From: Pseudomonas sp. PDM05
GTDB taxonomy: Bacteria; Pseudomonadota; Gammaproteobacteria; Pseudomonadales; Pseudomonadaceae
Direction of reading: 5' to 3'
Length of the DNA: 64,000 bases
Assembly (NCBI RefSeq): GCF_014851685.1
Contig: NZ_JACVAC010000014.1
Coordinates: 88,153-152,152 of the forward strand
Made by a program: the position numbers and the translations under genes. The notes below the pieces were generated by a model, which saw nothing but the letters and a program-made list of their open reading frames with translations, ran no database searches and was not told the DNA's origin. Positions within the stretch are counted from its first letter, which is position 1; each line of letters begins with the position of its first letter. Positions 41,710 through 51,163 of the stretch are shown here, piece after piece.

Positions 41710-42190
41710 CTGTGGTACTCCGCTTGGGCTTGTTATTGATGAAAGCGTCGCGTGTTGTCCCCTTGCGGGGAGACCGTCAGCGCCGTTCGCAGGTTAACCA
41801 TAGCGAATTCGGCGTGACAGGTGGGTGAAGCTGGACAAGACCACCGGGTCACATACAACTTTCACAAGATACACACCTTGCCGGGTGACGGTACGACGGG
41901 CAGGTCAGGCGCCTGGCAGGTGCACATCCGTTGCGCAGCTTAACGAGTGTAGGAAGACGGCTGCTTGCGATGCTGCGACATATTCGGTCATCGGTAAGCA
42001 GGCTGCGGGTTGCAACTTGGGCAACCCGGAATTCGCGGCGAAAAAATCGGCTATTATCACGCCTGTGAGTGCCAGAAATGACCGATTCGGCCCGCAAGGT
42101 CATGCACTGGGCCAGACGTAGAATGCAGCACAAAATTCGCCGCAATGGCACAATCGCCGGCATTGCGCCCTAGCCCTGACAGGATTCCCC
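41710..42190. other. 481-bp intergenic region between gdhB and a hypothetical gene
   Basis: No convincing gene. It must hold divergent promoters. Visible dyads are CCCC-TTG-CGGGG near 41761, CAGGCGCCTG at 41906-41915 and GGGTTGC-N7-GCAACCC at 42007-42027. A -10-like TAGAAT lies at 42119-42124 pointing to the plus-strand gene, without a clear -35. None can be assigned to a regulator. Confidence 0.4.
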
Positions 42191-42544
42191 ATGCTGCAAC
42201 TTAAAACCGACGCCCTGATGGTCACCCCGTGCGACGACGAAGAAGACAACATGGCCATGCTCTGCTGCCACGGCAAGAACGGTGAGATGTTCATGCTCAC
42301 CCGCTACCCGGATGAAGACGAAGTGGAACTGACCTGGGACTACGAGCCATCGACGCTTGACGGGCTTAAAGTCACCCTGGGCGACACCACGCTGCTGGTA
42401 GAACTGGCAGCAGGCGATGCCGACGCGCTGGGCGGCAAGGATCAGTTGCAGATCACCCACGCCACCGCCGCAGCGGACCTGGCCGAAGTCGAAGAAACCC
42501 TGCATAACATCCTCAAGGGCACCGGCACCTTCATCCGAATCTAA
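42191..42544 (+). CDS. Conserved hypothetical protein
   Basis: A 117-residue acidic protein (DDEEDN near residue 15; TRYPDEDEVELTWDYEP in the middle) with no signal peptide or membrane segment. AGGA precedes ATG. It looks like a small Pseudomonas-specific cytosolic protein; I do not recognise a functional family. It lies upstream of the MoxR operon but is separated from it by 213 bases holding a REP element. Confidence 0.7.
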   Translation: MLQLKTDALMVTPCDDEEDNMAMLCCHGKNGEMFMLTRYPDEDEVELTWDYEPSTLDGLKVTLGDTTLLVELAAGDADALGGKDQLQITHATAAADLAEVEETLHNILKGTGTFIRI

Positions 42545-42575
42545 GTCCACCCAGAGTCAAATGAGGTTGAAGCTT

Positions 42576-42605
42576 GTGTGGGAGCGGGCTTGCTCGCTCA
42601 CACAT
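42576..42605. repeat. Single REP hairpin (GCGGGCTTGC type)
   Basis: TGTGTGGGAGCGGGCTTGC followed by TCGCTCACACA forms one imperfect hairpin of the REP family, in the gap between the hypothetical gene and moxR. Confidence 0.7.
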
Positions 42606-42757
42606 TCACAGTGTTTCAACACAAAAATCCTACAAGATTTGCCAAAAATACCCGTCACGCCGTTAGTCGCCACACCCCTCGATGCATTAAAGTAGACGCC
42701 CCAGCCCGGCGCTCGTGTCATGACGCCCAGGGCGCACCTCTCCAGGAACCGTCATCG

Positions 42758-43717
42758 ATGGAACATCGTGAAGCGCTGCTCGCGCTGCGAACCTTTCTTT
42801 CTACGCAGATTCTCGGCCAGGAAAAACTCATCGATCGTCTGTTGATCGCCCTGCTCGCCGACGGCCACATGCTGGTCGAAGGCGCGCCGGGACTGGCCAA
42901 GACCAAGGCCATCAAAGAGCTGGCTGAAGGCATCGAGGCGCAGTTCCATCGCATCCAGTTCACCCCTGACCTGTTGCCCGCCGACATCACCGGCACCGAG
43001 ATCTATCGCCCGGAAACCGGCAGCTTCGTGTTCCAGCAAGGCCCGATCTTCCACAACCTGGTGCTGGCGGACGAAATCAACCGGGCCCCGGCCAAGGTGC
43101 AATCGGCCTTGCTCGAGGCCATGGCCGAGCGCCAGGTCAGCGTCGGGCGCAGCACCTACGAACTGTCGCCACTGTTCCTGGTGATGGCCACGCAAAACCC
43201 CATCGAGCAGGAAGGCACCTACCCATTGCCCGAAGCCCAGCTCGACCGCTTCCTGATGCATGTGAAAATCGGTTTCCCGGACGCCACCGTGGAACGGCGC
43301 ATCCTGCAACAGGCCCGTGGCGAAGCGCTCAATGGCGAAACCAAACCCGAGCGTCGCGTCAGCCAGCAAGCCATCTTCGCCGCCCGCAAGGAAATCCTCG
43401 GCCTGTACATGGCCGATGCGGTGGAGGAATACCTGGTGCAACTGGTCATGGCCACGCGCACCCCGGCCAAGTTCGACCCGGAGATGGCCGAGTGGATCGC
43501 CTACGGCGCCAGCCCGCGGGGCTCCATTGCCCTCGACCGCTGCGCCCGCGCCCATGCGTGGCTGGCCGGTCGCGACTTTGTCAGCCCGGAGGATATTCAG
43601 GCGGTGCTGTTCGACGTGCTGCGCCATCGCATCATTCTGTCGTTCGAAGCCGAAGCCGCCGGCATTGACCAGGACCGCGTGGTGCAACGCATTCTCGACG
43701 TCGTTGCCGTCGCTTGA
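42758..43717 (+). CDS. MoxR family AAA+ ATPase
   Basis: A 319-residue AAA+ chaperone-like ATPase. Walker A EGAPGLAKT (about 44-52), Walker B NLVLADEINRAPAK, and sensor 1 LVMATQNPIEQEGTYPLPEAQLDRFL are all intact. MoxR proteins act with VWA-domain partners in maturation of metal or envelope complexes. It is first in an operon with DUF58, DUF4381, two VWA proteins and BatD. Start ATG 42758 follows CCAGGA; a longer open frame begins at 42578 in REP DNA and is rejected. Confidence 0.92.
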   Translation: MEHREALLALRTFLSTQILGQEKLIDRLLIALLADGHMLVEGAPGLAKTKAIKELAEGIEAQFHRIQFTPDLLPADITGTEIYRPETGSFVFQQGPIFHNLVLADEINRAPAKVQSALLEAMAERQVSVGRSTYELSPLFLVMATQNPIEQEGTYPLPEAQLDRFLMHVKIGFPDATVERRILQQARGEALNGETKPERRVSQQAIFAARKEILGLYMADAVEEYLVQLVMATRTPAKFDPEMAEWIAYGASPRGSIALDRCARAHAWLAGRDFVSPEDIQAVLFDVLRHRIILSFEAEAAGIDQDRVVQRILDVVAVA

Positions 43718-43722
43718 GCCCC

Positions 43723-44655
43723 ATGAACGCAGGCGATGGCATCCGCGTCACCCTCAGCGAATTGATCGAGATGCGCCATCGCGTGCGCGAAGTGCAGCTG
43801 TTTTCCACGCCGAGCCAGCGCAGCCCGCTGATCGGCCTGCATCACTCCAAGTTGCGCGGGCGCGGTGTCGACTTCGACCAGGTGCGCGTGTACCAGGCCG
43901 GCGATGACGTACGCACCATCGACTGGCGCGTGACTGCACGCACCCAGGAGCCGCACACCAAGCTGTTCCATGAAGAACGCGAACGGCCGATCTTCATCAT
44001 GGTCGAGCAAAGCTGCCGGCTGTTTTTCGGTTCGGGGCAGATGTTCAAGTCGGTGCTCGCGGCCCAGGCGGCGAGCCTGATCGGCTGGGCGGCGCTGGGC
44101 CACAACGACCGTGTCGGCGGGTTGGTATTCGGTGACAACGAGCACTACGAAATCAAGCCGCGGCGCAGCAAGCAAAGCCTGCTGCAACTGCTCAACCGCC
44201 TGGTGCGGGTCAACCAGAGCCTGAACACCGAAAGCCACCCGGAAGCCGATGCACTCGGCATGGCCCTGCGTCGTGGCCGCGAAGTACTGCGCCCGGGCAG
44301 CCTGGTGATCGTGATCTGCGATGAGCGCGCCCTGACCGAAGGCGCCGAGCAACAGCTGAGCCTTTTGTCGCGCCATTGCGACCTGCTGCTATTGCCGATT
44401 TCCGACCCGCTCGACCACGCCCTGCCCGCCGCCGGGCTGCTGCGTTTCGCCCAACGCGGCGCGCTGCTGGAACTCGACACGCTCAACTACGACCTGCGCC
44501 AGGCCTACAAAGCCCAGGCCGAAGTGCGCATTGCACGCTGGGAACTGCTCGCGCAAAAACTGCGGGTGCTGCTGATGCCGTTGAGCACCCAGAGCGAAAT
44601 GGTCGAGCAACTGCGTGAATACCTCAACCCGCAACGCCCGGTTAAAAAACAATGA
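43723..44655 (+). CDS. DUF58 domain-containing protein
   Basis: A 310-residue cytosolic protein of the MoxR-associated DUF58 family. The diagnostic RGRGVDFDQVRVYQAGDDVRTIDWRVTART spans about residues 45-74. The fold is vWA-like. Start ATG 43723 lies five bases after the moxR stop. Its end overlaps the DUF4381 gene as ATGA. Probably an adaptor between the ATPase and the membrane VWA proteins. Confidence 0.9.
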   Translation: MNAGDGIRVTLSELIEMRHRVREVQLFSTPSQRSPLIGLHHSKLRGRGVDFDQVRVYQAGDDVRTIDWRVTARTQEPHTKLFHEERERPIFIMVEQSCRLFFGSGQMFKSVLAAQAASLIGWAALGHNDRVGGLVFGDNEHYEIKPRRSKQSLLQLLNRLVRVNQSLNTESHPEADALGMALRRGREVLRPGSLVIVICDERALTEGAEQQLSLLSRHCDLLLLPISDPLDHALPAAGLLRFAQRGALLELDTLNYDLRQAYKAQAEVRIARWELLAQKLRVLLMPLSTQSEMVEQLREYLNPQRPVKKQ

Positions 44656-45146
44656 GCAGCCTTGACCAACTGCAACCGCTGATCGCCCCACCGGCCATCG
44701 GTTTCTGGCCGCCGGCCCCGGGCTGGTGGCTGTTACTGCTGCTCATCCCGTTGCTCGGCTGGGGCCTGTGGTCACTGCGCCGCTTCCTGCCGACACGACG
44801 CCCGGTGGCCCGCGCCGAACAACCACTGGACCCACTGCGCATCGCCGCGCTGGCGGAACTCGCGCTGATGCCCAAGCCCTACGACGGCGCCCCTGCCGGC
44901 GCCTGGCTGCAACAACTCAACGGTCTGCTCAAGCGCCTGTGTCGCAACGACTACCCCTACAGCCAGAGCCACACCCTCAACGGCCGCAAATGGCTGGCAT
45001 TCCTCGACAACCGCTGCCCCGCCGCCGGCCTGACGCGCTGGATGGTGCTGGTGGAAGGCGCCTACAAGCCCGAATGCAAACTCGACGACAAGGCCATCGC
45101 CGGCCTGACCCAAGCCGTCGACACCTGGATTCGCAAACATGTTTGA
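44652..45146 (+). CDS. DUF4381 domain-containing membrane protein
   Basis: A 164-residue protein with one N-terminal transmembrane helix (GWWLLLLLIPLLGWGLWSL, about 25-43) preceded by the family motif LIAPPAIGFWPPAPGWW, and a cytosolic C-terminal domain. It is found only in MoxR/Bat operons. It overlaps both neighbours (4 bases upstream, 8 downstream), implying coupled translation. Function unknown beyond complex membership. Confidence 0.87.
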   Translation: MSSLDQLQPLIAPPAIGFWPPAPGWWLLLLLIPLLGWGLWSLRRFLPTRRPVARAEQPLDPLRIAALAELALMPKPYDGAPAGAWLQQLNGLLKRLCRNDYPYSQSHTLNGRKWLAFLDNRCPAAGLTRWMVLVEGAYKPECKLDDKAIAGLTQAVDTWIRKHV

Positions 45147-46227
45147 GTTCGCCTGGCCGTGGATCTTCGCCCTGTTGCCATTACCCTGGCTGATGCGCCT
45201 GGTGCTGCCGGTCGCCGACAGCGGTGAGCCGGCCTTGAAGGTCAGCTACCTCAACGACCTCGAAAGCCTCGCCCGCCGCCGCGCCCGCTCAAACCTGCCG
45301 GGCTGGCGCCAGCAAGCACCATTCGTTTTCCTGTGGCTGTTGCTGCTCAGTGCCGCCGCGCGCCCGGAATGGCTCGGCGAACCGCTGCCGATTGCCGCCA
45401 GTGGCCGCGACTTGCTGGTGGCGGTAGACGTGTCCGGCTCCATGGATTTCCCCGACATGCACTGGCAGGACGACGACATCAGTCGCCTGAGCCTGGTCAA
45501 GCACCTGCTCGGCGATTTCCTCGAGGCGCGCGAAGGCGACCGTGTCGGCCTGATCCTGTTCGGCAGCCAGGCCTACCTGCAAGCGCCGCTGACCTTCGAC
45601 CGCCGCACCGTGCGCACCTGGCTGGATGAAGCGCGCATCGGCATCGCCGGCAAGAACACCGCGATTGGCGACGCCATCGGCCTGGCCCTCAAGCGCCTGC
45701 GCCAACGCCCGGCGCAAAGCCGCGTGCTGATCCTGGTCACCGACGGCGCCAACAACGCCGGGCAGATCGACCCGCTGACCGCCGCGCGCCTGGCCGCCGA
45801 GGAAGGGGTGAAAATCTACCCGATCGGCATCGGTGCCGACCCTGAGCAGACCGGTTCCCTGGGTATCCTTGGCGTCAACCCGAGCCTGGACCTTGACGAG
45901 CCCGCGCTCAAAGCGATTGCCGAGGCCACGGGTGGCCAGTATTTCCGCGCGCGCGATGGCGAAGAGCTGCAAGCCATCAAGCAGACCCTCGACAAACTCG
46001 AACCCGTCGAACAGCAACCGACCCAGGCCCGCCCGGCCCTGGCGCTGTACAGCGCGCCCCTCGGCCTGGCCCTGGTGCTGAGCATGCTGCTGGTGATCCA
46101 GGAACGCTGGCCGAACAACGCGCTGCAACGGCTGTTCGACAAACTGTCGAGCAAGGGCCGCTTCCTGCAACAGCACCCTGAATGGCGCCAACGCCTCAAA
46201 CGCCTGCGTTTACGGAGGCGTCGATGA
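45139..46227 (+). CDS. VWA domain-containing protein (BatA-like)
   Basis: A 362-residue inner-membrane protein: N-terminal helix, a helix near 60-75, a vWA domain with intact MIDAS motif (AVDVSGSMDF, about 95-104, and the later TDGANNAG), and a C-terminal transmembrane helix near 305-322. The MIDAS should bind a divalent metal. It is the BatA position of the operon, overlapping both adjacent genes, and probably forms a complex with the next VWA/TPR protein. Confidence 0.9.
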   Translation: MFEFAWPWIFALLPLPWLMRLVLPVADSGEPALKVSYLNDLESLARRRARSNLPGWRQQAPFVFLWLLLLSAAARPEWLGEPLPIAASGRDLLVAVDVSGSMDFPDMHWQDDDISRLSLVKHLLGDFLEAREGDRVGLILFGSQAYLQAPLTFDRRTVRTWLDEARIGIAGKNTAIGDAIGLALKRLRQRPAQSRVLILVTDGANNAGQIDPLTAARLAAEEGVKIYPIGIGADPEQTGSLGILGVNPSLDLDEPALKAIAEATGGQYFRARDGEELQAIKQTLDKLEPVEQQPTQARPALALYSAPLGLALVLSMLLVIQERWPNNALQRLFDKLSSKGRFLQQHPEWRQRLKRLRLRRRR

Positions 46228-47963
46228 TCGACCTGTGGCCGCACTGGTTCCGTCCCTGGTGGCTGTTGCTGCTGCCGTTGCTCGGCTGGCTGCTGTGGCA
46301 ACTGTGGCACCGGCAAAAACGCGCCGGGCGCTGGCAGATGATCTTGCCGCCGGCCTTCCATGCCGTGTTGCTCAGCGGCGGCAACGGCCGCGAAAGCAAA
46401 GCGCCGTGGGTGGTGCTCGGCATCGCCTGGCTGCTGGCCGTGCTGGCGTTGCTGGGCCCGAGTTGGCAGCGGGTTGAACAGTCCAGCCAGAAGCCATCCG
46501 ACCCGTTGGTGGTATTGCTGGAACTCACTCCGGAAATGCTCGCCACCGACAGCCCGCCCAACCGCCTGGAGCAGGCACGGCGCAAGCTCTACGATTTGTT
46601 GCAGGCACGCACCGACGCACAGACCGCCATCGTCGTCTACGCCGGTAGCGCCCACACCCTAGTGCCGCTGTCGGACGACCTCGCCACCAGCCGCAACCTG
46701 CTGGAAGCGCTGCGCCCCTCGATCATGCCCGAGCCCGGCCACCGCGCCGACCTGGCGGTCGAGAAAGCCCTGTTCCTGCTCAAACAAGGCGGGCTGGGCC
46801 AGGGACGCCTGCTGTTGATCGGCTCGTCGCTGTCCAAACAGGAACGCCAGGGCATTCGCCTGCTGCTGCAAGGTGCCCAGACCCCGAGCCTGTCGATCCT
46901 CGGCATCGGCAGCCGTGAAGGCACGCCCGTGACCCAGGAAAGCGGCGAGTTTCTCAAGGACGAACAAGGTGCGATTCTGGTACCACGTCTCGACAGCCCC
47001 ACACTCAAGGCCTTTGCCAGTGAGATGGGCGGCCGCTACCGTGCCGCGCGCCTGGATGACAAGGACCTGCGCCAACTCGGCGTGCTCGACCCGCCCCAGG
47101 CCCTGCGCGACGACGGCCAGCGCCTGCACCTCGACACCTGGGCCGACCAGGGTTACTGGCTGCTCCTGCCGCTGTTGCTGCTGGCGGCCTGCGCCGGGCG
47201 CCGCGGCTGGCTGTTCTGCCTGCCGTTGCTGCTGTTGACCGCGCCCCAGCCCAGCTATGCCTTTGAATTACAGGACCTGTGGCTGCGCCCCGACCAGCAA
47301 GGCCAATACCTGCTGAAGAAAAAGCGCCCGGCCGAAGCCGCCGAGCACTTCCAGGACTCGCAATGGCAGGGTGTGGCGCTGTATGAAGCGGGCAACTACG
47401 CCGAGGCCATCAAGCGTTTCGCCGAAGGCAATGACGCCTACTCCCACTACAATCGTGGTAATGCCCTGGCCAAGTCCGGCGCACTGGAAGCCGCCATCGA
47501 TGCCTATGAACAGGCGCTGGAAGCCCAGCCCGACCTGCAACCGGCGTTGAAAAACAAAGCCCTGGTGGAAGCCTTGATGCAGGAACAGGCCGAGCCCGAG
47601 CCGGAGAAACCGGCAGAAAACCAGGATGACGAAACCCGCCAACCCGGCCAAACTGCGCAGCCGGGTGCCAGCGGGCAAAATGCCACAGGTGACGAACAGA
47701 CGTCCCAGGGCCAGGGCGAGGCCGGCACCGGCGAGACCCAGGCCGGGGCCACACCCCCCACCGGCGGCAACGAAGTGCCGGGCAGCGAACTGGGGGATGA
47801 ACAAACCACCACCCCGCCGCTGCGCCCCAACGACGCCAGCCTTGACGGAGAACACCGCCAGGCCCTGGAACAATGGCTGCGGGAGATCCCGGACAACCCC
47901 GGTGAACTGCTGCGCCGCAAATTCTGGTACGAACAGCAACAACATCAGGACAAGACTCGATGA
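46224..47963 (+). CDS. VWA-TPR protein (BatB/BatC fusion) with degenerate MIDAS
   Basis: A 579-residue membrane protein: two N-terminal helices, a vWA domain (about 90-290), two more hydrophobic segments (about 310-345) and a TPR region (about 360-450, for example AIDAYEQALEAQPDLQPALKN), then a Gln/Gly/Pro-rich tail. In place of DxSxS the vWA domain reads LLELTPEM, so metal-binding residues appear lost. It joins functions that are separate BatB and BatC proteins in other bacteria. Overlaps its neighbours by 4 bases each. Confidence 0.88.
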   Translation: MIDLWPHWFRPWWLLLLPLLGWLLWQLWHRQKRAGRWQMILPPAFHAVLLSGGNGRESKAPWVVLGIAWLLAVLALLGPSWQRVEQSSQKPSDPLVVLLELTPEMLATDSPPNRLEQARRKLYDLLQARTDAQTAIVVYAGSAHTLVPLSDDLATSRNLLEALRPSIMPEPGHRADLAVEKALFLLKQGGLGQGRLLLIGSSLSKQERQGIRLLLQGAQTPSLSILGIGSREGTPVTQESGEFLKDEQGAILVPRLDSPTLKAFASEMGGRYRAARLDDKDLRQLGVLDPPQALRDDGQRLHLDTWADQGYWLLLPLLLLAACAGRRGWLFCLPLLLLTAPQPSYAFELQDLWLRPDQQGQYLLKKKRPAEAAEHFQDSQWQGVALYEAGNYAEAIKRFAEGNDAYSHYNRGNALAKSGALEAAIDAYEQALEAQPDLQPALKNKALVEALMQEQAEPEPEKPAENQDDETRQPGQTAQPGASGQNATGDEQTSQGQGEAGTGETQAGATPPTGGNEVPGSELGDEQTTTPPLRPNDASLDGEHRQALEQWLREIPDNPGELLRRKFWYEQQQHQDKTR

Positions 47964-49600
47964 GCCGCCGCACCACCCTACTGCTTCTGCTCACGTTATC
48001 GGCAGGCCACACCCAGGCGGCGAACCTGGTCGCCAGCGTCGACCGCAGCCGCCTCAACTCCGGGGAAACGGTCGAGCTGACGGTGGAATCGAGCGACGTC
48101 ACCCAGTTCGGCAAGCCCGACCTGTCGCCGCTGGAGGCACAGTTCGAAGTCAGCGGCACGCGCCAGCTCAACCAACTCACTACCCTCGGCGGCGACAACC
48201 ACGCGACCACGCGCTGGATCATCACCCTGCTGCCCAAGGAAAACGGCACGGTGATCATCCCGCCGCTGCAAGTGGGCGAATACTCGACCCAACCCATCAG
48301 CCTGCAAGTGGTGGAGACCGCCAGCCAGAACACCAGCGCCGAGCTGGCGCCAGTGTTCATCGAAGCCAGCCTCGACCAGACCGCCGTGTACGTACAGGCC
48401 CAGGCGCTGTTGACGGTGCGGGTGTACCACTCGGTGTCGCTGTATGACGACAGCAGCCTCACGCCATTGCAGATCGCCGACGCCCGCGTCGAGCAACTGG
48501 GCGAGTCGCGCACCTACGAAAAGGTCATCAACAGCATCCGCCACGGCGTGATCGAAACCCGCTACGCGATCTACCCGCAGCACAGCGGCACGCTGGACAT
48601 TCCGGCGCAGACCTTCAGTGCGACGCTGGTGGAGTCGCGCCCGCCCCAGGAAAACACCCTGCAAGGCACCAAGCCCGGCAAGCTGATCCATGTCAGCTCG
48701 GCGCCGCTGCCATTGACGGTCAAGCCCAAGCCCGAACTCTACCCCGCCGACGCGCCCTGGCTGCCCGCGCGCAGCCTGACCCTGAGCGAAAGCTGGAACC
48801 CCGAGCCTGAGCATGTGCAGGTTGGCGATTCCCTGACCCGCAGTCTCATCGTCAAGGCCGAAGGCCTCTCCAGCGCGCAACTGCCGGCGCTGCCCAGCAC
48901 CGACATCAACGGCCTGCGCCGTTACCCGGACCAACCGGTGCTCGGCAACCAGACCAGCGACCGCGGCCTGATCGGCAGCCGCGAAGACCGCGAAGCCCTG
49001 GTGCCCAACCGCGTCGGCCCGTTGGAACTGCCGGCGGTAGACGTGGTGTGGTGGAACACCCACGAAGACCACCTTGAACATACCAGCCTGCCGGCGCGCA
49101 CCCTGCAAGTGGCCAACAACCCAAGCCTGGTGGTGGACACCCCCGCTACGCCGACCATCATCACCGCACCGGACGACAGTCGCTTGTGGCTATGGCAACT
49201 GAGTACGCTGATCCTGGCCTGCACCACCCTGCTCGGCTTTGGCCTGTGGTGGCGTGCACGTCGCCAGCCCGCCGTGCTGCGCGCCGCGCAAACCGGCCCG
49301 AGCCCACGTACGCTGCTCGACGACCTCAAACGCGCCACCCAGGCCAACGACCCCCAGGCCACCCGCCAGGCCCTCGACGCCTGGGCGCGCCAGCAACCGG
49401 AAACCCTGGCCGAGATGGCCGCCCGGTTTGTACCACTGTCCGACGCCCTCGACGGCCTCAACGGCGCGCTCTACAGCGAAAGCGGCCAATACTGGCTGGG
49501 CGAAGAACTGTGGCGCGCGGTCAAGGCCATCCCCATGGCCGAACGCGAGCTGGACCCTGCGACGGACACCACCAGCTTGCCGCCGCTCTACCCCAAATAA
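47960..49600 (+). CDS. BatD family protein
   Basis: A 546-residue protein with a signal peptide (cleaved near AGHTQA-A, about residue 18), a large periplasmic BatD (oxygen tolerance) region of beta-rich repeats starting ASVDRSRLNSGETVELTVES, and one C-terminal transmembrane helix near 415-433 with a cytosolic tail. Last gene of the MoxR/Bat operon. BatD proteins are thought to display the complex to the periplasm; aerotolerance roles are known only in some bacteria. Confidence 0.88.
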   Translation: MSRRTTLLLLLTLSAGHTQAANLVASVDRSRLNSGETVELTVESSDVTQFGKPDLSPLEAQFEVSGTRQLNQLTTLGGDNHATTRWIITLLPKENGTVIIPPLQVGEYSTQPISLQVVETASQNTSAELAPVFIEASLDQTAVYVQAQALLTVRVYHSVSLYDDSSLTPLQIADARVEQLGESRTYEKVINSIRHGVIETRYAIYPQHSGTLDIPAQTFSATLVESRPPQENTLQGTKPGKLIHVSSAPLPLTVKPKPELYPADAPWLPARSLTLSESWNPEPEHVQVGDSLTRSLIVKAEGLSSAQLPALPSTDINGLRRYPDQPVLGNQTSDRGLIGSREDREALVPNRVGPLELPAVDVVWWNTHEDHLEHTSLPARTLQVANNPSLVVDTPATPTIITAPDDSRLWLWQLSTLILACTTLLGFGLWWRARRQPAVLRAAQTGPSPRTLLDDLKRATQANDPQATRQALDAWARQQPETLAEMAARFVPLSDALDGLNGALYSESGQYWLGEELWRAVKAIPMAERELDPATDTTSLPPLYPK

Positions 49601-49631
49601 CCAGGGCCGGCCTGACACCACACAATCAACC

Positions 49632-51084
49632 TGTGGGAGATTCTATGGCTGAGGGCAACCCCTCCACCAACAGTCCCGCCGCCTTCGCAGCCTCGCTAAA
49701 GCTCGACAGCTCCCACAGAGGATGGGCAGTGCCTGGGCAATCTCCAGCCGAGCGCCTACTGCCCAGCAACACCAATCCCCTGTGGGAGCGGGCTTGCCCG
49801 CGAAAGCGGTGGTTCAGCCAACACCTCTACCAGCCATGCCACCGCCTTCGCAGCCTCGCTAAAGCTCGACAACTCCCACAGTGGATTGGCAGTGCCTGGG
49901 CGATCTCCAGCCGAACACTCACTCCCCAGCAACACCAATCCCCTGTGGGAGCGGGCTTGCCCGCGAAAGCGATGGTTCAGCCAACACCTCTACCAGCCAT
50001 GCCACCACCTTCGCAGCCTCGCTAAAGCTCGACAGCTCCCACAGAGGATTGGCAGTGCCTGGGTAATCTCCAGCCAAACACTCACTCCCCAGCAACACCA
50101 ATCCCCTGTGGGAGCGGGCTTGCCCGCGAAAGCGGTGGTTCAGCCAACACCTCTACCAGCCATGCCACCGCCTTCGCAGCCTCGCTAAAGCTCGACAGCT
50201 CCCACAAGGGATTGGCAGTGCCTGGGCGATCTCCAGCCGAGCGCCTACTGCCCAGCAACACCAATCACCTGTGGGAGCGGGCTTGCCCGCGAAAGCGGTG
50301 GTTCAGCCAACACCTCTACCAGCCATGCCACCGCCTTCGCAGCCTCGCTAAAGCTCGACAGCTCCCACAGAGGATTGGCAGTGCCTGGGCAATCTCCAGC
50401 CGAGCGCCTACTGCCCAGCAACACCAATCCCCTGTGGGAGCGGGCTTGCCCGCGAAAGCGGTGGTTCAGCCAACACCTCTACCAGCCATGCCACCGCCTT
50501 CGCAGCCTCGCTAAAGCTCGACAGCTCCCACAGAGGATTGGCAGTGCCTGGGCAATCTCCAGCCGAGCGCCTACTGCCCAGCAACACCAATCCCCTGTGG
50601 GAGCGGGCTTGCCCGCGAAAGCGCTGGTTCAGCCAACACCTCTACCAGCCATGCCACCGCCTTCGCAGCCTCGCTAAAGCTCGACAGCTCCCACAGAGGA
50701 TTGGCAGTGCCTGGGCAATCTCCAGCCAAACACTCACTCCCCAGCAACACCAATCACCTGTGGGAGCGGGCTTGCCCGCGAAAGCGGTGGTTCAGCCAAC
50801 ACCTCAACCAGCCATGCCACCGCCTTCGCAGCCTCGCTAAAGCTCGACAGCTCCCACAAGGGATTGGCAGTGCCAGGGCGATCTCCAGCCGAACACTCAC
50901 TCCCCAGCAACACCAATCACCTGTGGGAGCGGGCTTGCCCGCGAAAGCGGTGGTTCAGCCAACACCTCTACCAGCAATGCCACCGCCTTCGCAGCCTCGC
51001 TAAAGCTCGACAGCTCCCACAGAGGATGGGCAGTGCCTGGGCGATCTCCAGCCAAACACTCACTCCCCAGCAACTTCCACATTG
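49632..51084 (+). repeat. Tandem array of 163-bp REP-based units (one diverged plus eight)
   Basis: TGTGGGAGCGGGCTTGCCCG recurs at 49781, 49944, 50107, 50270, 50433, 50596, 50759 and 50922, an invariant 163-bp step. A shorter diverged unit begins at 49632. Each unit holds a REP doublet (left arm GCGGGCTTGCCCGCGAAAGCG, right arm CCTTCGCAGCCTCGCTAAAG then CTCGACAGCTCCCACA) and a 60-bp spacer with TGGCAGTGCC. Two spacer variants occur (GAGCGCCTACTGCCC and AACACTCACTCCCC), in mixed order. Apparent 60-100 residue ORFs are artefacts of the repeat. The array ends about 80 bases before sbcD. Confidence 0.97.
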
Positions 51085-51163
51085 GATCTTGGCTAGCCAC
51101 CGGCACCGTGCGTGCTTTTACAGGTAAACTCCCCTCCTTTTCATCTTCTCCAGGGAGTTTGCC

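Noticed and set aside
41825..42121. 98-residue plus-strand ORF between gdhB and the hypothetical gene
   Set aside because: Starts with GTG without a Shine-Dalgarno, composition is unlike neighbouring proteins, and no family resemblance.
49632..51084. Possible CRISPR array
   Set aside because: Units are 163 bp, nearly identical throughout including the spacers, contain REP hairpins, and no cas genes are near.
49886..51127. Series of overlapping 60-100 residue ORFs on both strands
   Set aside because: They repeat with the 163-bp period of the REP array (163 is not a multiple of 3, so frames rotate) and have no ribosome binding sites or family resemblance.
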